A stretch of DNA of 64,000 nucleotides, from the NCBI GenBank assembly GCA_001936135.1, contig CP012811.1, positions 1,178,001 through 1,242,000 on the forward strand. The letters are read 5' to 3'. The notes under the pieces were generated by a model that saw only the letters and a list, made by a program, of their open reading frames with translations, was not told where the DNA came from and ran no database searches. The stretch is from Saccharomycopsis fibuligera x Saccharomycopsis cf. fibuligera. Taxonomy: Eukaryota; Ascomycota; Saccharomycetes; Ascoideales; Saccharomycopsidaceae. Below are positions 21,324 through 31,776 of the stretch, one piece after another (positions within the stretch are counted from its first letter, which is position 1; every line of letters begins with the position of its first letter). A program made the translations under genes and the position numbers.

Positions 21324-24300
21324 ATGAACAAAAACACTGCTATATTTGCTCTATCTAGTGATATAGACGCTAATCTTAAGCTAAAAGTGCTTTCCATTGA
21401 GGGTCAGTTCAAACAGCTCTATTCTCAATCGCTAAGAATATCCAATCCTCAGCTATATCAGCACTTGTCTAAGATAAAATACACTTCGGATTTATTTTTG
21501 ACAGTGCAACTATTTAATGAAAACGTCCCTTTAACTTTACCTGTGCAGACCACTTATGTTTCCTTTGATAATAATGATGGGGATCGTGGCGTGTCCATTG
21601 GCACAGTCACCAGCTCATCACCAGCAGGTCCAAATGGTGCTATAAGAGGAGGAGGAGGTGAAGGCAACGGGGGCAAAATTAGAGCTAGCAACAACTCATA
21701 TAGAAGAAATTTTAACCAATGGCTCAATTTACCAATAAACTACAGCCAGCTACCGTTCAATTCTAAGCTCGTCTTCAAGATTTTCGAATTTGTAAATAAT
21801 AAACAGCAGCCTTTTGGCGAGTGTGAAGTGAGACTCTTTAGCGAGCATAATGGGACTTTACAAAGAGGACATCAGTTGCTACAGATAAAGTTAGACAAGA
21901 GACTACAAGTGGATAATGGCAACAGCGCCGATAATGAAAAATATCAAGAACAGCTTAATGAAATAGAAGCGATTATTAAGAAGTTTGAAGCAATAAATCA
22001 TGATTCTACTGATAGCTGGCTTAATTCTTTAATAATCAAAAAAATTGAGAAATTAAACAAAAAGCTCATTCAAAAGAATTTGGATAATTTCAATTTATAC
22101 ATTGAGCTTGTTAATTTTGATGTCAACATAATTTATAACGATTTTGTATACACTAAAAAAAACTACTCTGCCCTCAAGACCACCAACGGCGCCATTAACA
22201 ACATCAATGAATCTTACTTAGCCAGTAGGAATAACTCGTTGAACAATAGCATGTTAATAGATAATCGGACGTACGATGCTAGGAGGAACAAGATTGGATT
22301 TAACAATGTCAACAACAATAATAAGCCTATAGGAGAACTTATTGATGTTGACTCTGTCAACCAAAATGCCAAATATCCTACTTTCAAAATCTATGATCCA
22401 GAACAGTATAATAATCAACCTATTGAGTTGAAATATCATCAATTAGAAAGATCTTCCTTGAATAACACAAATTACAAAAAATTGACTGATAAAAATTTGA
22501 AACCAAACTTGAAGTTGAAGAAAAACTTGAATACGATTTTGAACTACTCATCAATACGGAAACTAGACAATTTTGAGCGCAACTTGATTTACAAATTCAG
22601 ATATTATTTAATCAATAATTTCAAGCTTAATAGTTCTTTGAATTCCAACTTTTTGAATTTTTTGCTAAAGTCAATCAATTGGGAAAACAATAATGAAATC
22701 ATTGAAATCCAAGAGATACTTGGGTCACTTATGATAAACAAGTTGAAAATTTCTTTAACCAACACTTTGGAATTACTTGGTCCTATTTTCGCCAACAATA
22801 CTCTTGTACGAAACTTTGCAGTGAATAATTTGAAATATTTTAACGACATGGAGATCAACTTGTACTTGTTACAACTTATTCAAGCGCTAAAGTTCGATGA
22901 TTATATCTTTGATACTAGCTATTCGAACTCAAATAGTATAAATTTTAAAAATTTAAACACTAGCAATGATTTTTCAATGGTGGATATTAGCTCCAAAGAA
23001 GAGCTTTCTACTTTTTACAAAAATTTGAAGTATAATAAGAATTCTGGCCCTATAGACAATAACAATAACAGTAATTATATTTTAAGCAACAACAGTACAA
23101 ACATTAATGAAGCAGTATCACAACAGGAAAGTGCTACCGAAAGTGCCAAGTATTATCTTGAAGATTCTCTTTCTCCGTTAGCGAATTTCTTGATCTATAA
23201 GGCTATACATAACAAACTATTGGGAAATTTCTTTTATTGGTATGTGAAGATAGAATCCAAAGATCTTGAAAATGATTTCAAAAGCCAGCTAATTTTTAGA
23301 AAAATTCTCAAAGTGTTTTTAAAACAGCTAAAGGTGTTGGATAAAATTAAACAAGAAATTAATAGACGAAAAGAAAGAAGAAACAAGATTGATGTTCGAC
23401 TTATTTCGAGAAATAACTCTATGGAGAGTGATATTAACGAAATGGATTCCAGCGAGGAGCAAGAAGCTACTAGTAACCGCGCCAGTGAGAGTAGTATTAT
23501 AAACAATAATAATGATAATAGCAATACTAATTTCAATGATGCTGAGGGCGAGGAAGCTACTGACTATTATAAAACCATCAAAGATAATGTTAACAAAATT
23601 TTTGATACCAGAGGAAGCCAACAAAGCAGCGGAGCAGCTAATAACGCCAATAACAATGACAACGCAGACCAAACTAATGCTGACCTTACTGCTGAGCAAC
23701 AAATAACTAATAAAAATTTCAATAATGTTGAACTTACCGGTAGCGAGCTTGAGTCGAGTGAGCTCATGGAACAAATCAATTTTGTAAAAGTGATTTCCCA
23801 ACTAACGGTACACATTAAAAATTTGAAAAAGAGTACAGTTGAAAAACAAGAATATTTGAAAACATATCTACAAAAAAACGAATCAGATTACAAGTATTTC
23901 AATCCTAAAAACAAGGAATCACTTATATTACCATTGAATCCGAGAGTAAGAATTTTATCTATTATTCCTGAACAATGCACTGTCTTCAAATCATCATTAT
24001 CACCGTTGAAATTAACTTTCAAAATACAAAAAGAAGGAGCATGGAGAGGAGATCTGGAAAACGGCAATAACTATGACGATAGCCAATATCAAGAAGGAAT
24101 TGAAAATGATGAGGAAGAAGACGCAATTAATAGAAGTGAGAAATATGGATTAACTTATTCTTTTATGTACAAAGTTGGTGACGATTTACGTCAAGATCAA
24201 TTAATTATTCAAATAATCAAATTAATTGAAAAATTACTCCAAGATGAAAATTTAAATTTAAAGCTTAATCCATATCGGATCTTATCTACTGGTTTGAATG

Positions 24301-25154
24301 AAGGAATGATTGAATTTGTGCCAAATTTGACGGTGGATAAAATCTTGAATCAGTATTCCAGCATTTTGAACTTTTTCAAAACAGAAAACCCATTCGGTGG
24401 GCTTTCTAAAAATGAACAACAGTCCAGTAATAATAAAAAGAAGAAAACTTCTTCTAAAGCGCAGGCGGTGGTTGAAGATATAGGTGATGTTGTGCTAAAC
24501 ACAGACACAAATTTGGAGACCAACTTAGCAGAAGCAATCCATAATAACAGTGATGCTGGCGGCGCTACGGGCGCTGGAAATAATGCAGTTACCCACGCCG
24601 TTGCTAGCACTAACAACAACAATCTCAACTTGGATGGAATTCATCCAAAAATCATGGACAATTTCGTCAAATCTTGTGCTGGATATTGTGTGATTACATA
24701 TTTGCTAGGCATTGGTGATCGACATTTAGACAATTTGTTGATTTGCAATAATGGGAAATTTTTTCATGTTGACTTCGGTTACATTCTAGGTAGAGACCCT
24801 AAGCCATTCCCACCATTAATGAAACTCCCTATTGAAATCATCGAGGGCTTTGGTGGATTAAACTCACAGTTTTTCATTGAGTTTAAAAATTACTGTTATA
24901 TCTGCTTTTTAACGTTACGGAAAAATAGTAATTTGATTTTGAACTTGCTTGAATTAATGACTCATTGCAACATTCCTGATTTGAAAATAGATTCCAAAAA
25001 TGCAATTTTGAAAGTTCAGGATAAGTTCATGCTTAATTTGAATGATGAAGAAGCAATTGTCTATTTTCAAAATTTGATTAATGATAGTGTCAATGCATTT
25101 TTGCCTGTGGTTATTGATAAGCTTCATTCTCTTGCGCAGTACTGGAGAGCTTAA
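21324..25154 (+). CDS. VPS34: Class III phosphatidylinositol 3-kinase Vps34
   Basis: Makes PI3P on endosomes and autophagic membranes, normally with Vps15, Vps30/Beclin and Vps38 or Atg14. The 1276-residue product has a C2 domain (first about 310 residues; WLNLPINYSQLP, then FGECEVRLF), a helical PIK domain (about 420-660) and a C-terminal lipid kinase domain. The kinase domain shows KVGDDLRQD (about 948), GIGDRHLDNLL (about 1131), HVDFG (about 1149), and the Vps34-type activation loop KPFPPLMKLP. It is far longer than baker's yeast Vps34 (about 875). The excess lies in Asn/Ser-rich inserts: in the C2 domain (about 90-130), around 310-380, 540-620 and 690-830, and inside the kinase domain (about 1021-1106) between the N-lobe/helix region and the catalytic loop. 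All catalytic motifs are intact. Confidence 0.96.
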   Translation: MNKNTAIFALSSDIDANLKLKVLSIEGQFKQLYSQSLRISNPQLYQHLSKIKYTSDLFLTVQLFNENVPLTLPVQTTYVSFDNNDGDRGVSIGTVTSSSPAGPNGAIRGGGGEGNGGKIRASNNSYRRNFNQWLNLPINYSQLPFNSKLVFKIFEFVNNKQQPFGECEVRLFSEHNGTLQRGHQLLQIKLDKRLQVDNGNSADNEKYQEQLNEIEAIIKKFEAINHDSTDSWLNSLIIKKIEKLNKKLIQKNLDNFNLYIELVNFDVNIIYNDFVYTKKNYSALKTTNGAINNINESYLASRNNSLNNSMLIDNRTYDARRNKIGFNNVNNNNKPIGELIDVDSVNQNAKYPTFKIYDPEQYNNQPIELKYHQLERSSLNNTNYKKLTDKNLKPNLKLKKNLNTILNYSSIRKLDNFERNLIYKFRYYLINNFKLNSSLNSNFLNFLLKSINWENNNEIIEIQEILGSLMINKLKISLTNTLELLGPIFANNTLVRNFAVNNLKYFNDMEINLYLLQLIQALKFDDYIFDTSYSNSNSINFKNLNTSNDFSMVDISSKEELSTFYKNLKYNKNSGPIDNNNNSNYILSNNSTNINEAVSQQESATESAKYYLEDSLSPLANFLIYKAIHNKLLGNFFYWYVKIESKDLENDFKSQLIFRKILKVFLKQLKVLDKIKQEINRRKERRNKIDVRLISRNNSMESDINEMDSSEEQEATSNRASESSIINNNNDNSNTNFNDAEGEEATDYYKTIKDNVNKIFDTRGSQQSSGAANNANNNDNADQTNADLTAEQQITNKNFNNVELTGSELESSELMEQINFVKVISQLTVHIKNLKKSTVEKQEYLKTYLQKNESDYKYFNPKNKESLILPLNPRVRILSIIPEQCTVFKSSLSPLKLTFKIQKEGAWRGDLENGNNYDDSQYQEGIENDEEEDAINRSEKYGLTYSFMYKVGDDLRQDQLIIQIIKLIEKLLQDENLNLKLNPYRILSTGLNEGMIEFVPNLTVDKILNQYSSILNFFKTENPFGGLSKNEQQSSNNKKKKTSSKAQAVVEDIGDVVLNTDTNLETNLAEAIHNNSDAGGATGAGNNAVTHAVASTNNNNLNLDGIHPKIMDNFVKSCAGYCVITYLLGIGDRHLDNLLICNNGKFFHVDFGYILGRDPKPFPPLMKLPIEIIEGFGGLNSQFFIEFKNYCYICFLTLRKNSNLILNLLELMTHCNIPDLKIDSKNAILKVQDKFMLNLNDEEAIVYFQNLINDSVNAFLPVVIDKLHSLAQYWRA

Positions 25155-26147
25155 TAGACGAGAGGCAAACTGGTAAGAAAAGAAAAAGTTGTGCTTCGTA
25201 AAGTATTTCAGAATATACTTTTCCTACAGTGATAAACAACTATACTCGCTGCTTGCTATGCTGAATCGTAAATAGTTTATTAATAGTTATTAGAGCACAG
25301 AAAAAAATCTTTTTTTTTTTCCCTTATAGCTCTGAAGGTAATTTAGAGAATGGTGTACAGAAACCGGAATATATTATAATGGATAATAAAATATAGATAC
25401 CGGCCTGGCCAAAGGTTCTGAAGTGTTGGTTATAAAATTCATTTTTGTTACTCTTTTTAACTTTAATGAATGAATTTGTATTAATGAAATTGAGTGAATA
25501 TATATCAGTAACTCCGAGCTATAGCAAGCTGAGCCAGGTATTTTCCACATAAATATGTACATATATATATATAGTGATAGTTTCGCCTTTGAAAACTAAG
25601 AATTGTCAATCTGAAATCTGAAATATTTCTACATTTAGTATACAATCAACCATATCAATACACAGATATTGTAAGACAGTCGCAGAGCAGCAAAGTTTAT
25701 TGCATTTTTGTTCAAATAAATTTTTTTAGTTAATAATTTTCTCTCTTGTCATTGCAAAGCAAAATATCCCAGTTTCTACAAAACTAATGTCCTTCTAGGT
25801 GACAGAAGACATAGAAACAAATAATAAGAGCTAAATCTTCATCAATTTCCTTGATCTGCTGCATTCGCCATTTGCCACCTAATTTTTCGAGAGGCGCTCC
25901 TGCTTATATTGATCTTACCCAACCCAGGTTAACAACCATCAAGCAAATAATGTCATTCTCTGATTAATAGCAGCAATATTATTCTCATATTGCACCAAAC
26001 TTACTCAACTTTGTATGATATTCTGCCATGGAATGTCCCTATTTTTATATCCGCGCACCACACTTTTTTAAACAAAAACATTGATAATGATAATTAAGTT
26101 CTGCCAGACCAAGACGTCCATTAACCAACTTCATAGATGTTTACTAC
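25155..26147. other. Convergent 3' intergenic region VPS34/HUB1
   Basis: AT-rich 3' flanks of two convergent genes, including a (TA)n run near 25560. I see no gene or RNA here. Confidence 0.5.
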
Positions 26148-26369
26148 TCACGAATAGTACAACTCTACATTTGTGCCATCGTGTATTTCATAATCGTCCA
26201 AGGTGATGTGATCTTTGAAGATTCTGTAACCTTTCTTCAATACAATCTTTTCTGGGCTGGTGCCGATTTGTAGTGAAAGAAGCTTTTTGAAGTCGCCAAC
26301 AGAGTCCTCTGGAAGACACTTGACTTTTATCCTTTTGCCTAATCTGTCGTTGCACACCACTTCAATCAT
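26148..26369 (-). CDS. HUB1: Ubiquitin-like modifier Hub1
   Basis: A 73-residue beta-grasp protein starting [18 protein letters not shown], with the family's [13 protein letters not shown] and [19 protein letters not shown] segments. It ends in the double-tyrosine motif LYYS in place of a Gly-Gly tail, so it is not conjugated like ubiquitin. Hub1/UBL5 binds the spliceosomal protein Snu66 non-covalently and influences use of weak 5' splice sites. The length equals that of known homologues. It is transcribed divergently from ABZ1, with 315 bp between the starts. Confidence 0.96.
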   Translation of the reverse strand: MIEVVCNDRLGKRIKVKCLPEDSVGDFKKLLSLQIGTSPEKIVLKKGYRIFKDHITLDDYEIHDGTNVELYYS

Positions 26370-26684
26370 CGTTGTTGTGCTGCTATTGTTGTTGTTGCTG
26401 TTGTGTTTTATTTCTGTTTCTTGTTTTTCGGCTCAATTCTGTTTTTCAGTACAGCGCCAACGGCGATCGATTGTCAAATTTTTTTAGCCTGCAGCGACAC
26501 TAAAGCATTCTGCGAATTGTTTTCGCCTCGAAAATTTCGCTAGCGTCGTCCTCATCGTTCACCAGATCCAAGCCCCTGTCCAACATCATACCCATACGAG
26601 GCCGGTATTATTTTTGCAAAGAAAGCATTATTTTGACAGATCTCTGAAAGCCTATTCCTAGACATACTTGCTACTTCCCGATCC
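26370..26684. promoter_or_regulatory. Shared divergent promoter HUB1/ABZ1
   Basis: The 315-bp gap separates two head-to-head start codons, so it must hold both promoters. It carries GTTGTT/GCTGTT-type repeats immediately upstream of HUB1. No classical TATA box is obvious. Confidence 0.6.
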
Positions 26685-29480
26685 ATGTCAATTCTTCTCG
26701 TTGACTCATACGACTCCTTCACATACAATCTCCGGAACCTTGTCCAGGAGTCAATTCCAGGGTCCCGAATATACACTATCCACAATGATGCGTTGAATAT
26801 CCACACCAGCAACCATAGTGCTAATGAAAGCAACTTCAATGGCAAAAATATCAATGACTTTGCCACTTACATTAACGGCAAGTTTGACTGTGTCATTATT
26901 GGACCAGGCCCTGGGGATCCAAACTCCGATAATAACCTCGGGCTAATCAAGCAGCTTGTCTCCAGTGATGCATTCAGCCAGTTGCCAATGTTGGGAATCT
27001 GTTTGGGATTCCAGGCTATGGCAATGCTGGCTGGATGTAGAGTTGAAAACTTGGGAGCTGTTAAGCATGGCCAGGTGGCGAAGATTGAGCTTACTGGAAA
27101 GAGAGGTAATGGTAATGTAAATCCAACCAATGCCCACTACTTGTTTTCCGGATGCGGTAATAATTTCAAAAGCGTGAGATATCATTCCCTTCATGCAGTG
27201 CTTCCAAACTATGCTTACAATGTCGTCGCTGATAGTAATAACGTATGCGATAATGAAGGTGAAAAGGACATGATACCTTTGGCATTTACTTATGATGACA
27301 ATATCGTTGGAATTAATGGGGAGAAAATCAATGACTATTTTTCCTCAGCTGCGTCATCCTTATCACCATCCTCATCACTGAATGAAATCAGCAACTTAAG
27401 AAGCAAAGAAAGAAAAATTTTAATGGCTGGAAAAGTCAAAACCAAACCTTTTTACGGAGTACAGTACCATCCTGAATCAGCATGCTCAGAAAATGGTGAT
27501 TTGCTAATTAAGAATTTTTGGCAGATTGTACAGCATCACTGGCTGAATAACAATTATGCTAAATCGGCTAATCGTAATTCCGAATGTTATATCCAGCAAG
27601 AGCAAGAGTTTGCTAAATATTTTGTTGATGCTTCGGTGAGGCTTGATATTGATGAAGATAGCGAGATTGAAACAGATGCTGTTAAAGAATCAAGCGCTGA
27701 TATTTTCAAAAGCACTGGGCTTAGTGACTTTTTTGAGAGACCATACAATGAGCAGGACATAAAACATAAAAGTTTTATCATAAAAGGTGCTGGAAAAAGT
27801 AATGACAGAGACACAGCAATTACTATCTGTGACTTGCTAAAACAGCAGCAGCAAGAACAAAAACCACCAAATTTTAACAACAATAATGTCAATGATGACC
27901 TCTTCTTGCTAAATTCTTCATCAGAGCCTGGCCAATTCTCAATTATTGGATGTCCTATAATCAACGACTCAATCGAAGTGACATGGTCAGTAGACGACCC
28001 ACACTTTGTGCAGCTTTCAAAATGGCAGCAACACAACAACAATAACAGTTTCCCAATATCTTCAATATGGGATTTTTTGTCCCTGTTGATGAGTAGAAAA
28101 TTTTTGCTTGGCTCAAATTTACTTCAGTCTTTGCAATTGCCTTTTATTGGTGGTTTGCTTGGGTTCATTTCATATGAGGCCGGACAGTATACTGATCAAG
28201 GGTTGGCCCGAAAACATAATGAAAAAGCAGCAACTATGGGGCACAAACCGGACGTTAAGATGATTTTTATTGAAAGAACTGTTCTTTACAATGAGACAAC
28301 TGGTGAAGTTACTGTATTATCAATCAAGAACAACGACGATAACTGGGTGGATGAAACGTTGAAATACTTAGAAAACAAGCTAACTAAGGGCAATGTTAAT
28401 TCCTTGACATTAAATCTGGAGAAGAGAAAAACTAAAGTCACCGAGTTGCTTAGTAAGTCAAACGACATCAACCAAACTGATAAAATAACAATAACTAAAC
28501 CTACAAAAGATCAATATTTCGTCAATTTTGACAAATGTCAAGAATATTTGCATAACGGCGATTCATACGAATTATGCCTATGCTGCCCTACTCAAATCCG
28601 TATTCCTTCATATGTTAAGCCTTGGGATATTTACAAAGTGCTTGCACATCGTAATCCTGCACCGTTTTCAGGGTTTTTGAAATTTGGGGATTCGGTGCTT
28701 ATTTCTTCATCACCTGAAAGATTCCTATCTTGGAAAAACGTTCCCACCGACAAAAGTGGAAATAAGGAGAAGGACTTTGACAAACTTTGCCAACTTCGTC
28801 CAATAAAAGGAACTGTAAAGAAACACCCCGGCTTAACCATTGACCAAGTCAAGGAAATTTTATACTCCCCAAAAGAAACTGGAGAAAATTTGATGATTGT
28901 GGACTTGATCAGACATGATTTGTATTCCCATTGCACAGCAACCAGCAACGTCACTGATGTCAAAGTGACAAAACTTATGGCAATTGAAGAATACAAGACA
29001 GTATATCAATTGGTGTCAGTGATTGAGTGTACCATCAAAGGCCAAAGCCAAAGCCAGGACCAAGAGCAAGGCATTAAGCAACAACAAACATCGGGATTCA
29101 AAATCTTATCTACATCGCTTCCACCGGGTTCCATGACAGGTGCTCCTAAAAAAAGATCGGTCGAATTACTTCAACATGACATTGAGGCAAAAAGTTACGG
29201 CAATAGAGGAATTTATAGCGGGGTTTTTGGATATTGGTCCATTGATGATCAAGCTGATTGGAGTGTAGTGATTCGATCAATGTTTAGTTACGGCGCTGAT
29301 GATTATAAAAAAAATGCTGGGCAAAGTAGCAATATCAATAATGATGATAATGGTAAAGAGGAGCAGTTTACAGATTGGAGAATTGGAGCCGGTGGAGCAA
29401 TTACGGTATTGAGTACCGCAGAAAGCGAATGGGAGGAGATGAATACGAAGCTAGATAGTATTTTGCAAATATTCCAATGA
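26685..29480 (+). CDS. ABZ1: Aminodeoxychorismate (PABA) synthase, fused glutaminase and synthase
   Basis: Converts chorismate and glutamine to 4-amino-4-deoxychorismate in folate synthesis. The N-terminal class I glutamine amidotransferase (about 1-290) opens with LLVDSYDSFTYN and shows the oxyanion/nucleophile motif LGICLGFQAM (Cys about 105) and QYHPESACSENGD (His-Glu about 262). The C-terminal chorismate-binding domain (about 600-931) has the PIKGT motif (about 704), whose Lys is typical of PabB and not of anthranilate synthase TrpE. It also has GENLMIVDLIRHDL (about 733) and LPPGSMTGAPKKRSVELL (about 812). The two-domain fusion is the fungal and plant form. The 931-residue length is somewhat above baker's yeast Abz1 because of Gln/Asn-rich inserts. 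Confidence 0.96.
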   Translation: MSILLVDSYDSFTYNLRNLVQESIPGSRIYTIHNDALNIHTSNHSANESNFNGKNINDFATYINGKFDCVIIGPGPGDPNSDNNLGLIKQLVSSDAFSQLPMLGICLGFQAMAMLAGCRVENLGAVKHGQVAKIELTGKRGNGNVNPTNAHYLFSGCGNNFKSVRYHSLHAVLPNYAYNVVADSNNVCDNEGEKDMIPLAFTYDDNIVGINGEKINDYFSSAASSLSPSSSLNEISNLRSKERKILMAGKVKTKPFYGVQYHPESACSENGDLLIKNFWQIVQHHWLNNNYAKSANRNSECYIQQEQEFAKYFVDASVRLDIDEDSEIETDAVKESSADIFKSTGLSDFFERPYNEQDIKHKSFIIKGAGKSNDRDTAITICDLLKQQQQEQKPPNFNNNNVNDDLFLLNSSSEPGQFSIIGCPIINDSIEVTWSVDDPHFVQLSKWQQHNNNNSFPISSIWDFLSLLMSRKFLLGSNLLQSLQLPFIGGLLGFISYEAGQYTDQGLARKHNEKAATMGHKPDVKMIFIERTVLYNETTGEVTVLSIKNNDDNWVDETLKYLENKLTKGNVNSLTLNLEKRKTKVTELLSKSNDINQTDKITITKPTKDQYFVNFDKCQEYLHNGDSYELCLCCPTQIRIPSYVKPWDIYKVLAHRNPAPFSGFLKFGDSVLISSSPERFLSWKNVPTDKSGNKEKDFDKLCQLRPIKGTVKKHPGLTIDQVKEILYSPKETGENLMIVDLIRHDLYSHCTATSNVTDVKVTKLMAIEEYKTVYQLVSVIECTIKGQSQSQDQEQGIKQQQTSGFKILSTSLPPGSMTGAPKKRSVELLQHDIEAKSYGNRGIYSGVFGYWSIDDQADWSVVIRSMFSYGADDYKKNAGQSSNINNDDNGKEEQFTDWRIGAGGAITVLSTAESEWEEMNTKLDSILQIFQ

Positions 29481-30713
29481 TAATCAAAATGAAAAGTAAC
29501 AATGGAAATAAAAATAAAATATAAAAATATACAAGCGGCCTTTTTTTTTTTTTTTTCTGTTGAACTGTTGCTAGATCATGTTTCTTTGCTTGGTACCAAA
29601 GCTATCTTATTTTTTTTTTCTTGACTCGGCTTGGTTTTTTGTTGCTTTGTGGCGATTTTTCTTGTTATTGCTCGAAAAATTATCCTATAAGTTATTTAAG
29701 TAACTGCACTAACTATTTATAAATATTCCTTTACTTTATAGTGTGCTTTGCATATTCATTGCTAGCTAATATAAAATCGCTGTATATATACGCTTGCTAC
29801 ATTTTTCTTTGCTTCCTTGTTGACTTTTTCTTTGGCGTGATTTACTGTTTGACAGTTAAATAATCTCTTTAAACTCTATTATAGTAACGCTACTCGTTGA
29901 CATGCAGGAAATAGATAATATGCATACATGGGGGAAGGACACTATGCGTTGTCTTGCGAATTTAGGTTCTTTTGACTAAGGTCATAATCGCACCGGCGTA
30001 ATGCAAGATTCGAAGTTGTAGCTGAAACTAATTACAATCAATGTGCATATCTGACTACTGACAAGTAGCAAAAAAGTAAAGCAGAAAAAGAATATAGCCT
30101 TTATGCGTGAATGATTAGTTAGTTATACAGTGAAACAAAGTTACAAAAAAAAAAAAAAAGATAAAAATCTAAACTGCTCTGATGGGGTGGTGAAAAGTGC
30201 CGAAAAGGTGAGTGAAAGAAAGAATAAAACCAAACAAAAGATAGGATAAGATAAAAAAAAAAAAAAAAAAGAAAGAGCAACATCTAAGAAAACAGTGATA
30301 GAAGAAAGCAAAAAGCGAAAAACAAATGGAATTTATATTGAGTAAGAGGATGGAGCGTGTTAAGCCAGTTTTACAAAGTGAAGAAAATGAAATGATGAAT
30401 GGGGGGAGGGGAAGCAAATAACTTTTTTTTCGTTTCTCGGTTTTGATAATTTAATGTGAAATGTTGGGAATTGTATGCAATTTTTGGAATGAGTTTGGAT
30501 CTGTTAAACAAGGGCCAAAAAGCAAAAAGCAAGCACAGTTGATTGCAAAACAAAGCATTTTGGTGTTATTAGTGTGAACGCTGTGTCGTTATCAGGAACG
30601 TACCAAGCTTTCTTTTTTTTTTTGTTTTTGTTTTTGTTCTTTTGTCAAACATGTCAATCTATCATAAGCTAGAGATAGTTCCTCGTGAAAAAAGAAAGAG
30701 AGAAAAAAACCAT
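29481..30713. other. Convergent 3' intergenic region ABZ1/PPG1
   Basis: T- and A-rich 3' flanks with a (T)n block near 29541-29556 and A-blocks near 30145-30270. No gene or structured RNA was recognised. Confidence 0.5.
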
Positions 30714-31776
30714 TTATAAGAAATACTCCACGTAATTTTTAGCTGCTTGATTATTCATCATTTCAATCTCTTTGCTATTTTCCGGACTCTCTTCAAAAAC
30801 ATTGAAAAAACTATCATTATTATTATAGATCTCCAATATACTCGCCTTATTACCGCATCGGTAACAATAATTCGGGGCACTCCACACTGTCGTCACAAGG
30901 CCATTGAAATAAATCTGGTACCCCTCATTGCAAAGTTGATGTGCTCTAAGAATCTTGTTCATGCCATTCAAGATCAAGAATTTCTTCACCACATCAATAC
31001 CAAACGTATAGCCAGCACCTCGCGGACTCAACTGGAAATCGTTTTCTTCATCATCAGGATCACTCCACACTAGGTCTGCCATTGGCCCCTCGTGCGGAAT
31101 TTCTCTAAAACGATCCACTAGTTTAATTTGATCAATATGATGCACATTGGGTGACAATCCACCATGAACGCAAAAAATCTCATTATTGATAACTACTGAA
31201 AGAATCAAATAGTCAAACATATCAGTGAAATATGTCCACACATTAGTGCTGCCACCATATTTACGCTGGCATTCGGTATAAAAGCCATAATTCTGGGTGA
31301 TTTGACGAGATTCGTGGTTTCCGCGGACCAAGTTGATTCTGGATGGATAGCGAAGTTTCAAACATATTAGTAAAGTAATGGTTTCGACGGAAAACATGCC
31401 GCGGTCAACATAGTCGCCAAGAAACAAGTAGTTTGTGTCAGGGGCAAAACCGCCAATTTTGAAGATCTCAATCAAGTCATGGAACTGGCCATGAATATCG
31501 CCAATCACTGTCACTGGGGTGTTAATGTAAACCACGTTGGATTCTTTGATGAGGAGTTCTTTGAGCTTATTGCATAGCGCTTGGATCGTTACTTCGGGGA
31601 GTAATTGACGGTTATAGAGCATTTCTATGCACTTGTCCAAATCATAGTTTGCTGTTTAAATAAAAATAGTTAGTAGGTGGTTTTTTGCAATCGCAGCCTG
31701 ATAGAGTTTCGTCAGTCTCGTCCTGCCAAGGAACAAGATATTTGAGGTGATTTTTATACGTACAGCAAATCAGCAT
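30714..31776 (-). CDS. PPG1: PP2A-like protein phosphatase Ppg1 (spliced)
   Basis: A Ser/Thr phosphatase catalytic subunit of the PP2A/PP4/PP6 class, implicated in yeast in glycogen accumulation and in Far complex/mitophagy control. Exon 1 is only 13 nt (31776-31764: ATG CTG ATT TGC T). The intron, 31763-31652 (112 nt), has donor GTACGT, branch site TACTAAC (31675-31669) and acceptor CAG. Exon 2 is 31651-30714. The spliced protein is 316 residues. Metal-binding motifs are GDIHGQ (about 55), GDYVDRG (about 83) and RGNHES (about 114). The NYCYRCGN motif is conserved, and the end NYVEYFL is the carboxymethylated Leu end of PP2A-type subunits. The unspliced frame would begin only at a TTG. It is shorter than S. 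cerevisiae Ppg1 (about 368), lacking most of the linker before the YFL tail. Confidence 0.92.
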
